From: Rhabditoides inermis
Lineage: Eukaryota > Nematoda > Chromadorea > Rhabditida > Rhabditidae
Assembly: GCA_963966185.1 (NCBI GenBank)
Contig: CAWZYM010000028.1
Coordinates: 62,001 to 126,000 of the forward strand
Reading direction: 5' to 3'
Length of the DNA stretch: 64,000 nucleotides
The notes under the pieces are model-generated. The model saw nothing but the letters and a program-made list of their open reading frames with translations. It did no database searches and was not told the origin of the DNA. The translations under genes and the position numbers were made by a program. Positions 35,646-47,040 of the stretch are shown here, in pieces; within the stretch, counting starts at the first letter, position 1, and each line of letters opens with the position of its first letter.

Positions 35646-36960
35646 TCACTTTCTTTTCGTTTCCGAAACTCTCAATGACGTCTCGTCGAATTTGAGAACC
35701 TGCAAGGCGCTGTTTCTTCTCGTTCTCGCTCCCTCACCGTCCACTCTGGAAGACAAATGTCCTCGATTTTTGTGTTCCGCGCCACTCCCGTTCCTTCTAT
35801 CACGGCTTTCTGTTGTGAAACTGACACTGCCGTCTCCCAGTAACACCCACCTCTCCCCTGTACACAATGGTGTTGTCGCGCAGAGTGTAAGCCATCCAGA
35901 AGCCGAATGTCGAAGCGGGTGCTGGAAAGTGGGTGGATGAAGTGAATCTCACAACGACTCACATGTGAGCAGCAGCGTATCACAGTACGTCTGCGTGAGT
36001 GCTATCGTAGCCTCCTGCGAGAGCTTGGGCACCGAAAACACCACCCACCTAAAACTTTTGTTAGACAACTTGTTTTTTTGGTAACCGTGTCTGCGACATG
36101 GGAAAGTACTTGTAGCTGTAAAATAGTGCGGATGAAATTACTCGGACGATTTAATCCCATCTCAAAATATCGGCCTTTTATGAAGACTGTCGATCGGCCG
36201 GTGGCATTTCGATCAAAGGAGGTGAGATCGAGTGGATAGAAGATACAACAGCCGTGGTCGTGCGCCAACGTGACCATCTCACTCGGCTGAACTTCTCCGT
36301 GAGTCATGTTTTCAACGAGCTCCGTCCACCTGTATGTGCCTCTTTGCGAACAGTTTCTGTAGAGAAGGGTAGGCGGATAGCCGATCGAAGGGCAGAGCCG
36401 AGTCGATGACTGGCGTTCTGACACACAGTTTTTGGGGGAGTGAAAAAGCTTCTCGATCACCCAATAGACTCAACGCTCAAGGCGCTTCTATCGCCAATAC
36501 GGACGCTCAAACTTCAATTTCAACCAGGGCTTGTTTTCGATTAGTGTAGAGGTGCGAATAAGCGTTGAATGGGGGGATGGGGGTAAGTGAGGACTTGCTT
36601 GCACGTTACGAGGATCTCACAGCTGGAGCTTGTGTGCGGCGTGCAGCAGGAACATTGCTTCGAGCAGCACGTTTCCGAGGCCTTGCTTCTCGGTGATCGA
36701 CAGGAAGCCGTGCGTCACGTATGCGAGCACCCGAGACGAGTTCCCAGAACTGCACATGAACATTAGCCTCTTGTTATCCACTCGTACCTTGTGGAAAGAG
36801 AGTGTGTGCTGATGTTGTTGTCATTGTTGTATGATGGATATGAAGAGTGATTCTGAATTTCGTAGTCCACATACTATTTTACAAAGCCACTCACCTGGAT
36901 AATGATAAGGATGAGAAGAACAGTGAGGAAGGTGATTAATTGCAGTCTTGCCGCCCTCAT
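35646..36960 (-). CDS. GT11-like alpha-1,2-fucosyltransferase family protein
   Basis: The N-terminus is a type II anchor: MRAARLQLITFLTVLLILII. The next exon has RVLAYVTHGFLSITEKQGLG followed by NVLLEAMFLLHAAHKLQL, the G-x-GN-x-(L/M) helix that opens family 11 glycosyltransferases. Later exons give HDHGCCIFYPLDLTSFD, VFIKGRYFEMGLNRPSNFIR (the GYFQ-x-x-x-YF-x-x-IR equivalent), VVFSVPKLSQEATIALTQ, TYCDTLLLT and ASTFGFWMAYTLRDNTIVYR, the STF-x-WW-x-AYL equivalent. The protein ends SVETKRK-like (RVSETKRK). I could not place the H-x-R-x-GD motif expected before the VVFSVPK block, and two middle splice junctions are unresolved. So the protein may be divergent, inactive, or incompletely modelled. 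Expected place is the Golgi lumen. Confidence 0.5.
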
Positions 36961-37401
36961 AGCTTCGAGTAATGTATTATGTATCGCATATAGTGTATTA
37001 CAGCACCGCGTAGTGTAGTGGTTAGCGATGTCCGCTGAGAGCCCGGCCAGCCCGGAAACGAAGACACACAGGGAGAGCGCGGAATCTCAACACAGAAAAA
37101 AAACGATTCGCATCCGTTACCCCGTTGCCCCAGCAGCTGCCTCAAACACGGCTCGGTTGCCCACAAAAATAGAATGTTTTGGCGCCGTTCTCCCGCCAAA
37201 ACATTCTGTTTTGGCGAGAAACCTCTTTGGTGTAAGGCTGAATTTGCCTACAAAAAGTGAAATGTGATAGTCGATAGACACGTTTACTTGCCGGGAGATC
37301 AAAACAATCGTCAACAATCAGTGAGCAGTGAGAAGGCAAAAGTGAGAAGTGTAAAAACATGAATAAGTTAGAAATAGTCGATCATTGGGTGGAGCCATGG
37401 T
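36961..37401. other. Intergenic region with a hairpin
   Basis: This lies between two minus-strand genes. It contains a tRNA A-box-like segment near 37009-37032 (CGTAGTGTAGTGGTTAGCGATG) without a matching cloverleaf, and the inverted repeat described separately. Confidence 0.45.
37171..37207. repeat. Perfect 14-bp inverted repeat (hairpin)
   Basis: AGAATGTTTTGGCG at 37171-37184 is the exact reverse complement of CGCCAAAACATTCT at 37194-37207, with a 9-base loop. A direct copy of the arm core (TTTTGGCGAGAA) follows at once. It may be a fragment of a small inverted-repeat transposon or a structured 5' element. Confidence 0.85.
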
Positions 37402-38721
37402 TCATGCGTTGGCAGTCTTGAGTGCGTGTATCTTGTGGGAGACCTCGCTCGACTCGGCGGCGCAGGTGAGCTTGTGGTGGCGGTCCAATTGCGAGCCGTC
37501 CACCTTCTGCACCGCCTAAACACACAACATAACCAAAAGAGCATACTAAATAAACACAATAGTTCTCCATATAGAAATGATTGTGACCTGGAAGGCGTGG
37601 AACTTGTTGGCGAGGGAGACGAGGGCCTCAGTGGGCGAGGACAGAGACACGGACTGCACAGAGAGGTCGCCGAACAGACGAGCCACCTGCGAGATGACCA
37701 AGTGCTGAGAGGGGGGAGGGGTGTACTCACCGCGAACTCGTTACATCCGGCCGGCAGTCCAGAGACGCGCACCGTGCACTCCGCGCGAGACTGAGAGTGG
37801 TGCTCGTCTGAAACCATTTCATATACAAATCATACTAACAGTAACCAGGAATAATGAACGAAGACAAGTATGAACTAACATAAATAAATCATACCGTCTC
37901 CATGTAGGGCAGTGTTGACGGCTTGGATGAGGGCGTGGGGAGGGATGGAGGCGCGCGACTGACTCACCGGCTCGGCACCACCACCCACTCGCAGCTCGAA
38001 CGGACGCTCGCAGCGCTCCTTCGAGAACGACAGCTGACACGCGCGACGCGAGATCCACTGCGCCACGTTCGCGCACACCTACAACAACACATCAATCAAT
38101 TCACAAACTCGGACAAGCTAGATGAGCAATGGAGTATGAGAGTACTGACGCCGTGGTGGTCGAGTCCCTGGAATCGGGTGAGCGCGTTCTCCAGAAGAAC
38201 GCCCTGCCGGATCACGCCGAAGCGCAGCGACAGCGACTGAAACAACATTAACTGGTGAGACAACGCGGCGTGGACGGACCTTCATCCACCGGTACTCGTC
38301 CGAGTCGGTGCAGGGAAGGATGTGCACCACCAGAAGAACCTCCGGGTGCTCCTCAAACACACGTGTAAGAAAACTCTTCCATTCGAAAAAAAATCACGTT
38401 GTGTATCTTCTCATAGGCGGTGGTGCAGGCGTCGAGGTCTCCGACGGGGCAGTGGTGGACAGAGGAGGGCTGGGCGGCGAAGCGGTAGAAGATGCCGATT
38501 CCGGCACCCACCGACGACACCTTCGACACGAACCACGACGAGAAGTCCCTAGAAACAATGATTATCAAGACAATGATAAGAATGATTATCAATACACATT
38601 TTAGGAATGTCAATATGCAAACAAATACGAACGAAACCCACTTGATCTGTTCGTTGTCGGTTCCGGCGGGCGCAGAACAGACGAGCGACCACTTCATGGA
38701 TAGAGCAGACTCCACTGACAT
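37402..38721 (-). CDS. Argonaute MID-like plus RRM-like protein (no PIWI or PAZ seen)
   Basis: Eight exons. The protein opens MSVESALSMKWSLVCSAPAG, then DFSSWFVSKVSSVGAGIGIF, EHPEVLLVVHILPCTDSDEY, RFGVIRQGVLLENALTRFQG and HHGVCANVAQWISRRACQLS. The pattern (W-hydrophobic strand; helix; hydrophobic strand plus ILP; Y-x-x-hK; G-x-x-x-Q-x-V; N-x-x-x-x-I) resembles the MID domain that holds the guide 5' end in Argonautes. No PIWI catalytic core follows. Instead the C-terminus reads CTVRVSGLPAGCNEFAVARL, FGDLSVQSVSLSSPTEALVS, LANKFHAFQAVQKVDGSQLD. Its strand-helix-strand order resembles an RRM with an RNP2-like VRVSGLP. Family assignment is my inference. It ends ALKTANA. Expression is probably driven from the bidirectional region before the mind-bomb gene. 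Confidence 0.5.
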
Positions 38722-39121
38722 CTCTCACTGCAATACTAATCATATTAAACATGAAACATACATATAATACGGCAAAATAAACAAAATAAATCAATATTTC
38801 GACGCGACGATGCGCGAAAATTTAACCACCGCGCGCGGAGTCTCCCGCCAAAATCTCCATTCAAATCGCTTCGGGACCATACAAAGAATGCACAAAATTA
38901 CACTCTGCACAAGCATAACTGTAAATAGTCAATGTTCAAAAAAAAAGAAACAGAAATTACACTTGGTGAATTATAATTATAATAGTGCTTCCAGTGAACT
39001 CAAATTTACATTCGATATGACGGTCTCTCTGAAACCATTACTTTCTACCCGTCATTTCCTCTCGCTGCCGTTTCCCAGTCATCTCCTCCTCTACTCGTCC
39101 CCCTTCCCTTCTCTCGTAACG
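38722..39121. promoter_or_regulatory. Bidirectional intergenic region before mind-bomb
   Basis: Four hundred bases separate divergent starts at 38721 (minus) and 39122 (plus). The right part (about 39000-39121) is shared, inverted, with bases 1-165. This marks it as the promoter/leader of the mind-bomb copies. Confidence 0.6.
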
Positions 39122-42100
39122 ATGTCGTGGATTCGCATCGGAGAGAGGGCACTGGTAGTGGATATGGAGGCACGACACTGCGAGAAGCTTCATCTATACA
39201 ACAACATACAGTGGCATCCCCGCCGCATGCCCCAGGCAAGTCTGTGGATAGATATCCAATCGATAATCGATTGATATCAGCTGATCGGCCGCGTTGGCGT
39301 CATTGTGGGTGTTTCCGAAGACGGCGAATCGATTCGTATTCGATTCTACATCTGGGGACAGGCAGAACACTCTGCCGACAGAAGGCCCGAGAACCGCAAT
39401 GTGCTAGTGAGAGATCAACTAGATCCCGCCCACTTTAGCCCCGCCCCATTTAGACATCCTGCGAGTTCACGTGGCATGTGAGGGCGATCGGACCCGCGAG
39501 GGAACTGCACTTTCTCTCTGGAGACCGTGGGGTCGTGCTGAAACAGCAGGTACGCTCCGCCCCCACTGACCACGTCCATTCTTCTTCTTCTAGAGCCTGC
39601 ATCGCCCTCAGATGGTTACTATCCGAGTCGTCGACACTGCTACTCGTCAGTACACACTGCGCACTCAGCAGGCCAAAGTATCGATTGATTATCGATTGAA
39701 TATCGATTGAATATCGATTGATTATTGTTTCAGATCTTTCCATGGCGAGATACGGAGACTCGCGGAGATGTTCTCCTTCCCATCTACGCGGGTCGCAACC
39801 TGCACACTGTTATGCGCGATCGATCGCCTTTCTCCCCTGGCTCCGCCCCTCAAGCCCCGCCCACTGACCGATCTGCACGTCGGCTTATCTTGGGTCCCAC
39901 CACGAACCACCATGGAGCGGAGATGGTCGAGGTACGGTACACTACCGTAACCATGCTCTACCCTGATTCAGGCAGTGAATACCTGGACAACAACTGGAAA
40001 TGAACAGGAGTTCTCTCGGGCTGCGACTAACCACACGGAGCAGGTACTGTAGAGTACAGTACCTTGTTGGATCTACCGTATTCCAGCTGCGGACTGCGGC
40101 ACCAAACGGCAGGACTCCTCTGATGGAAGCTGTTGTGGGAGGAAATTGGGCAGCCGCCGTCCTTCTACTTTCTATGGGAGCAGACAGAGAGGCAGTCGAC
40201 TCTGATGGAAACACACTCTTCCATCTCGCAGCCAGCGGGTACTGTAGAACCAGGGTACTGTAGATGAGGAGTACTGTACTCTCAATTTCAGTGGACACGT
40301 GAAGATGATCGAGGGTCTGTTGCTATTCATTCCTAACGATGTGAACAAGATCAACACCCAGGGTACTTTATCTATCGTATCCTTCCGTTTACAGTACTCT
40401 CTAGGCGACACTGCTCTTCATGTGGCTGCAACGAACTCCCACCCTCCCTGTGTGGATAGACTTCTCCATGCCTTTTCCATTCAACCCAACATCCAGGTTC
40501 GAATTCCCGCCCAGCTACCGTACCCTTTTCATTCTACCGTACTCTTCCAGAACCAGGCGGGGGACACTGTCCTTCACACTGTGGCTGCTATGCCGGAGTC
40601 TGCCAACAAGCAGGTTCTCCTTCTCCTTCTCTCCTTCTCCTCACTTCTTCTCCATTTCAGGCGATGTTGTCTCGTCTTCTCGCGAACATTCGAGTCAATC
40701 TCCATCTGCAGAACAACGATGGTCTCTCGCCTCTCCAACTGGCTATTGTCCGCGGACATGAGAAGTAATCGATAGTCACTCCTGTCAGTCGATAATCGAT
40801 CGATTCAGGACAGTGCAGTCGATTCTGACAGTGAAGCCGACTCAGCTCAACTCGGAAGGCTCGCAGGCCATGTTTCCTCTACATCTCGCGGCTTGTTATG
40901 CGAGGAACAAAGTGCTTGACGTCATTCTCGACGTACGTTCTCCCTCCCCTCCCCCCTCTCTCTCTCTCTCTCTGTTTTTATTCAAGAAAGAGTTGTTCAG
41001 ATGTCTCCGGAAGTTGCTCGAACCACGAAGGTCGGTCGGACTGCGCTGCACTTTGCAGTGGAAAGATGGCACGGATCGGTGGATAGAGACACTGCGAGAC
41101 TGGCATGTATTCAGGTTGGGAGAAGGGGAGATGGGAGAGGGGAGTTCTCTGTTTCAGTCTCTGGTGCAGTCGGGTGTTCCTCTGAACAGTGTTGATTGTG
41201 ATGGTGTGACAGCCTTGCACCTATGTGTGAGGGAAACTGTAAGGGCACATCCCCCCCTCGACAAGATTCAGCGACTCTCTCACATGAACAACGGAAACGT
41301 GGTACGTCCGGCATCCCCCCTCCCCCCCCTCTCCCTCTCCCCCTTCTCTCTCTTCTCTCATTCTCCATCTCTAGAAACTGGATGAGATCGCTTCTCACTG
41401 CCGCCCGTTCTGGCAGCTTGCCACCGCCTGTTTCCTCTGTCTCCATGGGGCTGATCTCAACGCAAGGGACAAGGTAGATCACGTACCAGCACTGATCTAC
41501 CAGTTGATTCATTCTAGACTGGTCACTCTCCTCTCTCCATGTGTACTTCCGTTGAACTGCGCCACTTGCTCACTCAGTTTGCCACCTGTCGCACCAAGTG
41601 AGTCAATCGATACTCGATCGATAACCAATCGATAATCAGGTCGTGTCTTCCGATGAGCTGTCTCACTCTGCCAGACTTTGATGCAGGAGAGGTACTGAAC
41701 GAATCATTTTGGCTGCTCAGTTCACTCTTTCAGGTCACTATGTGTACATTCGACTGTGAGGACTCTGCAGCCGATGTCAGATTCGTCCCATGTGGTAATC
41801 GATAATCAATCAATATCAATCTATGCATGTGACGTTTCAGGCCATCGCGTCATCTGTCGCGACTGTGTGGGAAGGGCGAGGCTTCGTCGCTGTCCCCTCT
41901 GCTATCAACACATTGACAGGGCTGAGACAACCGGTATGTCACTCTGTCATATGTCATCTGTCAAATGTCACCTATCATATGTCACCTATCTCTGTCACTA
42001 TTCCAGACGGAACTGAGGTGGTTATCGGAGGCAACGCGGTGCCCACTGCTACTCTGGTTGATATCGCTGTGCCTGCTGGCCCCGCCCCTTGTGACTCCCC

Positions 42101-42383
42101 CACCTCGGATGTGCCGCCCACTGTGGCCCCGCCTAGCCAGGATCAGGAGGAGCTCCGGAAGTTGCGTGAGAGACTGGAAGAACTGGAGATCCAGACAAGT
42201 TGTGCCATCTGCATGTGAGTTTGTTGGGTTCTGGATGGGATGATATGTGATTGTGTCAGGGACCTGCGAGCTTCGATCGTCTTCAACTGTGGACACACTG
42301 CGTGTCCCGACTGTGCCGATGCTCTCACCAAGTGTCACATCTGTCGTGTCCCCATCAAGAAACGACAGACCATGTACATCTGA
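39122..42383 (+). CDS. mib-1: Mind-bomb-type E3 ubiquitin ligase
   Basis: The N-terminus (MSWIRIGERALVVDMEARHC; MPQLIGRVGVIVGVSEDGES) resembles the SH3-like Mib repeat, and a second copy follows (TWHVRAIGPARELHFLSGDR). Ankyrin repeats start near 40085: PNGRTPLMEAVVGGNW, SDGNTLFHLAASG, LGDTALHVAATNSHPP, QAGDTVLHTVAAMPES, NNDGLSPLQLAIVRGHE, FPLHLAACYARNKVL and DGVTALHLCVRE. Two RING fingers follow: CGHRVICRDCVGRARLRRCP with CPLC near 41840-41905, and SCAICMDLRASIVFNCGHTA, then CPDC and CHICRVPIKKRQTMYI at the C-terminus. Mind-bomb proteins ubiquitinate Notch ligands to drive endocytosis. The N-terminal MIB/HERC2 and ZZ modules of animal homologues are not seen here. Introns include CCGCCC-rich and ATCGAT-rich types. 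Confidence 0.85.
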
Positions 42384-42975
42384 ACGCCCATTCAAGCCAC
42401 GCCCCTTTATCATCGGAAGCCTAGCAGCTTCCAACTTACAGTACTTTGTCTCCATAACTTCTTACACTATCATCCTTATCATTTAACTGTTTATTGTAAT
42501 ATGCAAACCCGTTTTTAAGGTTTATGCATTATTATTCGTTAAATAAATCTTACTAAATGACTAGAACAACAGGAAAAAAGATCACATGAGCACACTGGAT
42601 GGAGAGTAATGTAAGTAGATAACGACTAGCGTTTCGAGAATCGTTGAGAATCGTTGATGGTGTAAACGAAGCTGTAAACGACAACATTCGAGGCTCACTC
42701 CCAATAAATGATTATGTCTTGTCTCCTGCGTTACTGGAGTAAGAGTACGTGGATGATTTACATAACCAAAAATGATTTATTACATAAAATTCTCTCTAAC
42801 AGGAAAGACCGCAAGAGTCACCGGTGATAACAATACCGCGTTACAATTTCCATTACCAACAAAACAAATCATATACAATTGTACATATATATCCTACCAT
42901 ATTATAAGTAATCTATTACAAACGTGATATATACAGATTCTCACAAACGACGAACATATACTGTGCACCGTCCAT
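42384..42975. other. 3' intergenic region between convergent genes
   Basis: AT-rich DNA shared by the 3' ends of mind-bomb (plus) and the MYST gene (minus). AATAAA-like signals occur at about 42541 (plus). No coding exon was seen. Confidence 0.45.
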
Positions 42976-45900
42976 CTATCTGCTCCTTCTTGTTCGCGGA
43001 GTCTGTTTCGTCTTCTTCCCCTCCTCCTCCTTCCCCAGCTCCAATTTCTCCTCCGCAAGCCGCGCCAGAAGCTCACTCTGATGAATCAAATCAAAACTCA
43101 TACAGTTTATAAATTACTCATGATAATCGAATCAATAAACATACATACCTTGAATCCGGGTGTGACGTTCCTTTCGTGAACGAGGGGAGCACGCGGCTCG
43201 CCCCACTCCATAGCTGGCACCTGCACACACATCGTCACCACCTTCTCGTCCCTGCAAATGCACGCGCTGTGACAGAGTCCAACGGCATCCTCATACCACT
43301 CGCTCACTTCTTCTTCGGTTTCCTGGCGAGCTCGAGGTCAACGATCGTCTCGACTATATCCGACGGCAACATGCCAGTCAAAGACTGCACATCTGCAGCC
43401 AGCAACGATAAACGACAACAAAGGGGGAAAGAGAAAAAGAACGAAACAATGAGGAATTTACAAAGCAGAGAGAGTAGTTCATTCATGCCCACCCTCTATC
43501 TTGACCGTCATCTTTCCGTCCTTAGCCTTCTTGGGAAATCCGAGTTCGGTGAGTGCGCGATGGACAGCTGAGCCCCAGTACATCTTCAATCAATCAATAC
43601 ATCTTGATATCCAAGTGACGTACCACTACCACTCACCTTGTAGCTGCGGAATCCAAAGGGTGACAGTGGTCTCTCCGGGCTTCCTGGTACTCCTTCCATT
43701 CGCGAAAAGAGGTAGCCTAAATGAAATTTATATTTATGTATAAAATAGATAAAATGCGAAGAAGCTCACTGAGATCAATGATGAAGCTACCGTATCCCTT
43801 GCCCTGATACTGTGGGAAGACGCAGATACAGCACAGATTCTGCCCCGTCGAGAACAATCGTTGCTGAAAACGCAATAAAGTAATAATGATAAATCGATAT
43901 ATCGATTAACTTTGGAGAAGTATCCGACAATCTCGAAGCCGTCGTCGGAATGAGATGCGATCACGTAGAACACAAACGGCTGCACGTCACAGAACACAGC
44001 CTGAGAAGACACGAATCAACACAAACAAAACCACAACATACACACTTTATCCTTGATGAACAGCATGGCAAAGAGACCGAGGTTCGCGCAGAAGCGCTGG
44101 AAACAAAACTAGATGACAAACATGGGAACGCCCACTTCGTGTTCGTAGTTTCTGGCCGCGTCGACCTCGAAAACGCTGAGCTTGTCGTCTCGGTAGATCT
44201 CCCAGCCGGGTGGGCGATCGCGCCACACACACCGAGACTCACAACAACACAGTCAACCTCAACCGACCAGTCCGCGACTCACCTTGTGGTTCATGAGAAT
44301 GCGTTCCGAGGCGGCAAAGTGGAAGCATGTGTGACAAAGGTGGAGAGTGTGGAGGCGCGCGTACTGCAGCGGGTACGCGCTCCTGAAAGGGAATGAACAG
44401 GACAAGGGAGATGTCACCCACCGGTACCACGCCTTGACCCGCCACAGCTTGGCCTGTCCGTACAGCATCACCCACTCCACCTTGTCCGTCCCACTCGCCA
44501 CACACAGCTCCTTCTCCTACAACACACACCAACTCATTCGTCATGACTTGCCTCACCCTGGCCTTGGCCTGCACCCGTGCCCATGTCTGCGCCGCTTCCG
44601 TAGCCGTCTGCTCGTCCCTGCCCAGCCACTGGCTCAGCGCCTGCGCGTCACTCTCCACGCGAGAGTCGAGAGACGCCTCCGCCTGCCACTCCGCCAAAAG
44701 AGTTTCCTGCAATAGTTGGTGTATCGAAAGGAGAGAGGCACTGACATTCCACTGATGGGTGGGGTTGGGCAGGTGTCGATGGTACTCGCTGCGCACACTG
44801 GCTGGCTCGTCGTTCGCATACGGAGAATACATGGCCGCCCTCCTGCAGTCACAAGGGGACACGACCCATCCGGACACACCTACTTTGTCTTGCTCATCTT
44901 CTTCTTGCGCTTCTTCGCACTGGCGCCGCCCTCGACCTCCGCTTTCTCCTCGTTCACATCACTCTCAAACCAATCAATCAATCAATTCAATCAACACCTC
45001 TCCCCCCTCACCAGAACAATGCGCTCAGCGGGCAGGTCCTTCTCCTCGTCAGTGAGCGAGAACTTGAGGTCGTCGTCGCATTCCTCGTCATCCACGCTCG
45101 TGTCCTCATCGTCATTTTCCATCAACATCGAGTCGACAGACCTATCCTTCAATAAAACAGATGACATCGAGAACACCCCGCTCACCTTCTCCACGGGCTT
45201 CCTCTCCCACTTCACAGTCCTCTTGGGATGCGATGACACCGGTGTCTTTGTCACACCCTCTAACTTCTGAAAAATGGTGAACTATGAGATAATGAATGGC
45301 CACCTTTTCCACCGGCTTTCTGTCGACAGTGAGAGTAGCAGTCTTTTCACGTCTCGATCGTGTCGCTGGCGTCTGCGACAAACCTTCAGAAACACTCTGA
45401 AAAATAAAATACTTTCGAAATCGATTTCTTCTGCATTTGTATATGCACTCACCTTCTCGACAACCGGCTTCTTCTCTCGACCCAAGCTCACCTCACTGCG
45501 CACAATCTTCTCTCTGAGGCCACGTGTCTCATCCCGCGTTTGCGGCACACCTTCAGCCATCTGCAAGGGTGTGAAACATATAACATTCCCCGCGCTCACC
45601 ATCTCGACAGGTTTCTTCTCTCGTCCGACGCTTGCGCTCGTCTCCCTCCGATGTGTCGCCAGTGTCTTCTCAACTAACTCGACTCGCGTTTTCTTCTTGA
45701 AGCTGCTCGGACCCACGATCACCTCCGACGTTTCGAGCAAACGAGCGCTCGGCCGGCTGACACGCCTGCAAACTTTTTTTTAATTTTCAAACAAAATCAC
45801 GCTCACTTGTTCCTCGCTTCAGACGTCGTGGTGAGTGCGGCCATAGCGGGAGTGAGAGCGCACGACGAGACGGGCTCGAGACTCGGCGCGCGGCCCCTGC

Positions 45901-46344
45901 AACCAAGCAGCATGGCCCGTCACACTATGCAGACTGACGTGCTGTCGCTGCTGCGGCTGGCGCTGGCCCGCACGCCGAGTCGCGCTATCCCGTCCTCCAT
46001 CCCGCCCTCCTCCATCGCATCCAGCGACGGCGGATGCTCGTCCGACCCCGTTGAAATCACCGTCGTGTTGCTCACACTGAAACATCATAACGCACTGACA
46101 TAAAACAATTCACCTCACCTCATAACAGAATGGCTGCGCGGCGGCTCGTGGTTGGTGGAGGAAGTGGAGAGAAGCTGCGGCGGGCTCACTTCCATCGCGC
46201 CGATGGCCGCAGGAGGGGTCGGTGTGAGCAGAGCAACCCTACAAATGGAATCATAACTACGACTTTTTCCCCTCTCACTCACCGCCGCTCCATCTCCCCG
46301 TCTCCCTCTTCCATCGCCTCTAGACCTGCGCTGTCTGTAGCCAT
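42976..46344 (-). CDS. MYST-family lysine (histone) acetyltransferase
   Basis: The C-terminal half is a MYST domain: ELCVASGTDKVEWVMLYGQA before it, then YPLQYARLHTLHLCHTCFHF and ASERILMNHK (the C2HC finger and H-x-x-x-C region), PPGWEIYRDDKLSVFEVD, RFCANLGLFAMLFIKDK, FCDVQPFVFYVIASHSDDGF, EIVGYFSK, CCICVFPQYQGKGYGSFIID (acetyl-CoA-binding Q/RxxGxG loop), RMEGVPGSPERPLSPFGFRS, and YWGSAVHRALTELGFPKK. The tail is basic (KKTKQTPRTRRSR). The catalytic Cys position reads CICV before the loop. The N-terminal region contains acidic stretches (SMLMENDDEDTSVDDEECDD) and several tandem exons each ending RKPVEK. The subfamily (Tip60, MOF or MOZ type) is not settled by what I see. Such enzymes acetylate histone H4 or H3 in the nucleus. 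Confidence 0.82.
45188..45765 (-). repeat. Tandemly repeated exons ending in KPVEK within the MYST gene
   Basis: Successive exons encode KLEGVTKTPVSSHPKRTVKW...RKPVEK, SVSEGLSQTPATRSRREKTA...RKPVEK, MAEGVPQTRDETRGLREKIV...KKPVVEK, and one ending RETSASVGREKKPVEM. Their lengths are 27, 31 and 36 codons for the first three. Each complete one starts and ends in phase 0. A shared pattern is (S/M)-x-EG-(V/L)-x-x-T, a basic middle, and R-x-KPVEK at the donor. This is the signature of exon duplication. Confidence 0.75.
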
Positions 46345-47040
46345 TCTGAAAAACAGTATTGCATTGTTTGTTTCATAGTTTCATCAAAAATGCGAAACGT
46401 ATTTTTTTCATTATCATAATGAAAAACCGGAATCCGTATAAGTGTCCTGTCCTAAACTGTAACTAGTATTTGTCGTATACACTAACGCGTGTGTCAATGG
46501 TCTTCAAACACAAACTGCTTCGAGCAGGACGCAGGTGTTTACTAGCTGTCCTGTCCTCTCCGTTTGCAAACAATTTGCCTCCTTTGTGTTCTTGCTACAG
46601 AGGACGCCATGGGGGCGGGGACTCACAAACCTTATACGAACGCTGCGAGGTCATCTATCCTACTATTGCATGCGATCACGTTGGACGTTGGCTTCGTATA
46701 TGGTTTTAAAAATGTACGTGATAAATTCCTGAATCACTCGTGATGCACACAACCCGCATAAACCCGGTCACTCGCAGATCGTTTTCACTTTCTGCGATCA
46801 GTCAGTGAAGGATGTTCCCTATGGATCGGGGCGGCCCCGGTGTGCGCGCGCAAGGTCGCGCCCATTATATTCATTTCATCTAGCCCCTCCTCTTCCTTCT
46901 CCATACCTCCACCTGACCCTCTCATACCACTATTTTCGTCTCGCAGTTACACGTGTCTCTTCAGTTATCGTCGCATTGTACTATAATCACTCCTTTCAGG
47001 ATCAACCTGCTTGCTCATATAGCCGGCTAATATTTTGAAC
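46345..47040. promoter_or_regulatory. Divergent intergenic region
   Basis: About 700 bases between the MYST start (minus) and the FKBP start (plus). No exon is supported. It should carry both promoters. Confidence 0.4.

Noticed and set aside
36997..37060. Possible tRNA or SINE head (GTAGTGTAGTGGTTAGCG)
   Set aside because: Only an A-box-like part is present; no B box or cloverleaf follows.
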